64,000 nucleotides of DNA, taken from contig CALVBD010000008.1 in the NCBI GenBank assembly GCA_944325635.1, positions 1-64,000 of the forward strand, read 5' to 3'. This document shows, piece by piece, positions 60,680 through 64,000 of the stretch. Source of the stretch: Candidatus Gastranaerophilales bacterium. Lineage in GTDB: Bacteria > Cyanobacteriota > Vampirovibrionia > Gastranaerophilales > Gastranaerophilaceae. The translations under genes were made by a program, and so were the position numbers. The notes under the pieces are model-generated. The model did not search any database and was not told the DNA's origin. It worked only from the letters and a program-made list of their open reading frames with translations. Positions within the stretch are counted from its first letter, which is position 1. The number at the start of each line of letters is the position of its first letter.

Positions 60680-62722
60680 ATGACAATTAAAAAACTTACT
60701 GTGGCAGCTGCAATTGCCGTTGGAATAGCAACGTGTTCCTTGACTACAGCAATGGCAGCTTGTCCGTGCGCACAACCGGCAACACCGGCACCTTGCGCAG
60801 AACCCTTGCCAGTCGTAACAGGCCCTGCATGCCCGTGTGATCCGGCACCAAAATGCGACAAATGTAATAAAGCATTTGACGAATGTGATTGCCAGAAAGC
60901 AGACCCTTGCAAGGATCCATGTAAAGACGATGACCCGTGCCCGCCTAAAAAGAGCGACTGCGGCTGTCCGGATGAAATTAGCTGTGACGAACCTGCAGAA
61001 CCTGCCTGCGCAGTATGTCCGGGAACAGGTAAGCCTGCAAGACAGGATATGAAACAGGTTTACGGTTACCCTAACGCTATCTACGGTACCAATAACTATG
61101 TAGGTAAGCCTGCAAGTTCTATCTTCACCGCAGATTCTGCAATTTTAGGTGCTCCTAACGTAATGCAATCTGCAATTAACGGTGTTACAGTATCTTCCCA
61201 AGGTCAGGTAACAGGTGCTGCTGCACAATTACCGTGTCTTAACGAAGCTCCGACAAGACACAACGGTATTCCGATTGAAAGAAACGAAAGAATAATGGAC
61301 GGTAACAACTGCCCGATAGATATTCAAACAGAAAATTCTATGGACGCGGTTAAAAAGACACTTGTTCCTTATGAAATAAAAGAAGGCGGCTGTCCCTTAG
61401 GCGGCGCTGCTCCTGCAACAACTTCATGCTCATTCCCTGATGTTCCCCAGGGCTACTGGGCTGCTTGTGACATTGATAAATTAGCCATCAACGATGTTGT
61501 GGTTGGTTACCCTGACGGTATGTTCAAGCCTAACAGAAACATCTCCCGTGCTGAATTTGCAACAATGCTCGTTAAAGGTTTCAACCTTGACGATTGCGGA
61601 ACCCCGCAGGCAAATCTTTTCAAAGATGTTCCTATGAACAATTGGGCTAACGCAGCTATCGCTAAAGCCGTTGATGAAGACCTTCTTGCAGGATATCCTA
61701 ACGGTAAATTTGAACCTGATCATCCTGTAACAAGGGTTGAAGCTTTAACAACAATCGCAAAAGGTATGACCTGCGATATCGACAAGTGTAAAGCAGATGA
61801 AATCTTAAGCAAATACGCTGACGGCAACACTATCCCTGAATGGGCAAGAATTCCTGTTGCTAAATCTCTGGAAAACGGCGCATTGAAAGATATGCCTAAT
61901 CCAAATATGATTATGCCAAACAGAGAAGCTTCCCGTGCAGAAGTTGCCTCTATGATGCAGACAGTGCGCGTTGCCTTGGGTTATGACACTAACCCTAAAA
62001 CAGCCAACAATATCTGCCCTGCTTGCCCTGTAACGAAAAACGCATTTGTTGAAAACGAAGAAATCGTTAAAATTCCTACGTTAAAAGTTGCGATGATTGA
62101 CCAGTTAACCGCAAAATCATCCCACGTAGGCCAGTATTTCAGAGCAAACACTCTTGAAGATATCACTATAAACGGCGTAACTTACCCTTGCGGTTCTACC
62201 GTAACAGGTCAGGTTGTAGAAGTTATCAGACCTTCAGGCTGTGACAAAGGTGCTTTAAAATTGTCGTTCACATCAATTAAAAACGGCGATTGCAAAGCTA
62301 ACTTGCCAAAACAAATTCTTCAAGCACAGGTTAATAAGTCAAAACAGGTTAACCCTGTTGCAAGACTTGTTGAAATGCCGTTCACACTTGCAGGCTCTAT
62401 AATCGGTATCACCGGCAGAACCGTCGGCGGTGCAATTGCAAATGTTGGTAACGCTGCTGAAAACGTTTCTAATGACGCAGGTTATATGTTAGGCCACGTA
62501 TTCCAGGGTAAATTCGGTGCTGCTGCACGTAACCTTGGTGACGGTCTCTGGGAAACGGTTAAGGCGCCTATTGACGTTACAAGAACCGCTGTTTCAGGTG
62601 TAACAGGCTTATTCCAGACTACAGGCGACGAATTTGCTTACCTTGTTGACCCTAAAGGATACAAAATATCCGCAGTTAACCCGAGAGAACACGTTACTAT
62701 CGCATTCGGCTGTGCTGAGTAA
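60680..62722 (+). CDS. Cys-rich SLH-domain envelope protein
   Basis: A 680-residue exported protein. The signal peptide (MTIKKLTVAAAIAVGIATCSLTTAMAA) is followed at 28-115 by a Cys/Pro/Asp-rich segment with more than 20 cysteines. Three SLH domains follow at about 250, 313 and 375 (for example FPDVPQGYWAACDIDKLAINDVVVGYPDGMFKP). The C-terminal 200 residues include a beta-rich part (ITINGVTYPCGSTVTGQVVEV) and a glycine-rich amphipathic region (FTLAGSIIGITGRTVGGAIANVG). SLH domains bind wall polymers. The protein is probably abundant, with an AAGGAGG site, a leader hairpin and a strong terminator. Confidence 0.8.
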   Translation: MTIKKLTVAAAIAVGIATCSLTTAMAACPCAQPATPAPCAEPLPVVTGPACPCDPAPKCDKCNKAFDECDCQKADPCKDPCKDDDPCPPKKSDCGCPDEISCDEPAEPACAVCPGTGKPARQDMKQVYGYPNAIYGTNNYVGKPASSIFTADSAILGAPNVMQSAINGVTVSSQGQVTGAAAQLPCLNEAPTRHNGIPIERNERIMDGNNCPIDIQTENSMDAVKKTLVPYEIKEGGCPLGGAAPATTSCSFPDVPQGYWAACDIDKLAINDVVVGYPDGMFKPNRNISRAEFATMLVKGFNLDDCGTPQANLFKDVPMNNWANAAIAKAVDEDLLAGYPNGKFEPDHPVTRVEALTTIAKGMTCDIDKCKADEILSKYADGNTIPEWARIPVAKSLENGALKDMPNPNMIMPNREASRAEVASMMQTVRVALGYDTNPKTANNICPACPVTKNAFVENEEIVKIPTLKVAMIDQLTAKSSHVGQYFRANTLEDITINGVTYPCGSTVTGQVVEVIRPSGCDKGALKLSFTSIKNGDCKANLPKQILQAQVNKSKQVNPVARLVEMPFTLAGSIIGITGRTVGGAIANVGNAAENVSNDAGYMLGHVFQGKFGAAARNLGDGLWETVKAPIDVTRTAVSGVTGLFQTTGDEFAYLVDPKGYKISAVNPREHVTIAFGCAE

Positions 62723-62768
62723 TTTATACTAACCAGACCACAGATAGTTTAATAAGTTCGTTGTCTGA

Positions 62769-62799
62769 GGAAAAACCGCCGAATTACGGCGGTTTTTCC
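62769..62799. terminator. Bidirectional rho-independent terminator
   Basis: GGAAAAACCGCCG/CGGCGGTTTTTCC with a 5-nt loop, serving both the SLH gene and the convergent TPR gene. Confidence 0.9.
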
Positions 62800-62802
62800 T
62801 TT

Positions 62803-64000
62803 CTATGACAATGCTCTTATCATTTCGTGCGCTTCCTCATTATCAGGAAAATTCTCTGTTACTTTTTCAAGCGTTTCAAGCGCGCTGTCTTTATCATTCA
62901 ATTTTACATCGCATTTTGCGATATTTATCATTATATAAGGGTTCAAAGGCTTTTTACCGAGAATGTTCTTAAAAATATTCTTTGCCTGATTGTAGTCACC
63001 GAGTTCAAAATAAGTTAAACCTAAAAGATTTTGGACTTCAGGATTTTGTTTAAGTTCAAACGATTTAATCAGGAACATTTTTGCGTCCTCATAATTCTTC
63101 ATCAGGTAGCGGATTTTTCCTGCAATATGCAGCAAAAATGCACTCTGAACAGATTTTCCGATTGCCGCATTGATTTGTTCAAGAGCTTTATCTAAATCTC
63201 CCGTGTGCATTTTATTCAGTGCTGAAAACGCCAGAATATCCCCGTTATCAGGAAGTATTGCCAGAGCCTTTTGATAATATTCATCCGCCTTTTGAAAATC
63301 CGTTGTTGCGTGGAGATAATTGGCGTATTCATACAAGATATCCGCTTCCTCCGGTGCATACTGAAGGGCTTTTTCAAATTCGTCTTTTGCATAATCAAAG
63401 AGTCTTCTATTCAGGTAGATTACGCCTAAATCCTTATGTGCCTGCGCAAATTCAGGCTTCAACTCAACAACTTTTTTAAGGATTTTTTCTGCTTTATCCG
63501 TATCATCAGTCAGGATACAAATATTTGCAAATTCATAGTATGTCTCATAAGAAACAGTTCCCTGAATAATAAGACGTTCATAAATCTCTTTTGCCTGAAC
63601 AGGTTTGTTAACTTTGAGAAATAAATTCGCAAGCTTTTTCGACATAGAAACCGATTTCGGGTTCAACGCAACAAGTTTTGCTAAAATCCCTATTGCGTAA
63701 GGGTATTCACCTTTCTCTTCAAAACAGCAAGCAAGATTATACTGATAAGTCTGCTTTTCAGGGTGGTGAAGAATTAGGATTTTATAATGCTTAATAGCGT
63801 CAGACCATTTTTGAAGTTTAACCTCCGAGAGCGCAAGCGCGGTTAAGAAACTGTCATTTTCCTCAAGAGCATAAGCTTTTCCGAAATACTCGCAGGCTTT
63901 TTCGTGGTCATTTTTCATCTGACAGATAGAGCCGATGTTAAAATAAGTGATTGCGTTATTCGGGTCAAGTTCTGTTGCTTTGTGAAAGTTTTCGTAAGCC
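62803..64000 (-). CDS. Tetratricopeptide-repeat protein (5' end outside window)
   Basis: The frame stays open to the end of the window, beyond the internal Met at 63918, and the extra codons (ENFHKATELDPNNAITYFNIG) are still TPR sequence. The gene is therefore cut at its 5' end. At least 399 codons are present with about ten 34-residue TPR units (for example AQAHKDLGVIYLNRRLFDYAKDEFEKALQYAPEEADILYEYANYL). It is probably a scaffold. No catalytic domain is visible in this part. Confidence 0.85.
   Translation of the reverse strand, partial: AYENFHKATELDPNNAITYFNIGSICQMKNDHEKACEYFGKAYALEENDSFLTALALSEVKLQKWSDAIKHYKILILHHPEKQTYQYNLACCFEEKGEYPYAIGILAKLVALNPKSVSMSKKLANLFLKVNKPVQAKEIYERLIIQGTVSYETYYEFANICILTDDTDKAEKILKKVVELKPEFAQAHKDLGVIYLNRRLFDYAKDEFEKALQYAPEEADILYEYANYLHATTDFQKADEYYQKALAILPDNGDILAFSALNKMHTGDLDKALEQINAAIGKSVQSAFLLHIAGKIRYLMKNYEDAKMFLIKSFELKQNPEVQNLLGLTYFELGDYNQAKNIFKNILGKKPLNPYIMINIAKCDVKLNDKDSALETLEKVTENFPDNEEAHEMIRALS

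Overview
The window most resembles a chromosome fragment of a gut member of the Cyanobacteria/Vampirovibrionia (Melainabacteria, Gastranaerophilales-like). This is inferred from the gene set: an AT-rich genome, a short cyanobacterial-type DprA/SLOG protein at 48650, a type IV pilin-like protein with a KKAFTMSEVLLTLG leader, an SLH-domain envelope protein, a FHA-type secreted adhesin, and intergenic spacers packed with palindromic repeats. The standard genetic code fits, because TGA is used as a stop throughout.

Layout. 1-820: a REP-associated (RAYT) transposase gene between imperfect repeats. 885-8386: two very large proteins, a FHA-like secreted protein ending in a PilZ domain and a 1001-residue protein with GxVxY octapeptide repeats. 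8.5-18.2 kb: peroxiredoxin, DJ-1/PfpI protein, acyltransferase, nucleotidyltransferases, hisS, a two-component system, tadA and an EamA transporter. 18.9-25.8 kb: bioY, rimI, a 144-residue unknown and a 1735-residue protein that combines a HEIAH metallopeptidase-like motif with a C-terminal RelA/SpoT-like domain. 26-29.8 kb: a GGDEF protein, a tandem pair of three-hairpin elements, a pilin-like protein and ffh.

30.3-39.7 kb is an integrative element inserted in tRNA-Ser(UGA). A 21-bp copy of the tRNA 3' end marks its right side, and a second, imperfect copy lies 0.2 kb further on. It carries divergent XRE regulators, an excisionase-like HTH, a primase and a RepA-like ATPase in overlapping frames, a palindromic candidate origin, a tyrosine integrase, three exported cargo proteins and a tail-to-tail gene pair resembling AbiTii. 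With no capsid or conjugation genes, it looks like a satellite or IME-type element.

40-64 kb is mostly housekeeping: GNAT enzyme, metallophosphoesterase, aroK-aroB with convergent aroC, PcrA/UvrD helicase, SLOG protein, HEAT-repeat protein, Nudix and Cof hydrolases, a GGDEF/HD-GYP protein, zinc-ribbon protein, YihY, NrnA, a DciA-like protein, an amino-acid-type binding protein, a Cys-rich SLH protein and a TPR protein cut by the window end. A roughly 750-bp palindrome-rich cassette bounded by perfect 26-bp inverted repeats lies between aroC and its neighbour at 45311.

Recurring themes are cyclic-di-GMP (a GGDEF protein, a GGDEF/HD-GYP protein and a PilZ domain), cell-surface proteins, and palindromic repeat DNA in most gaps over 300 bp.
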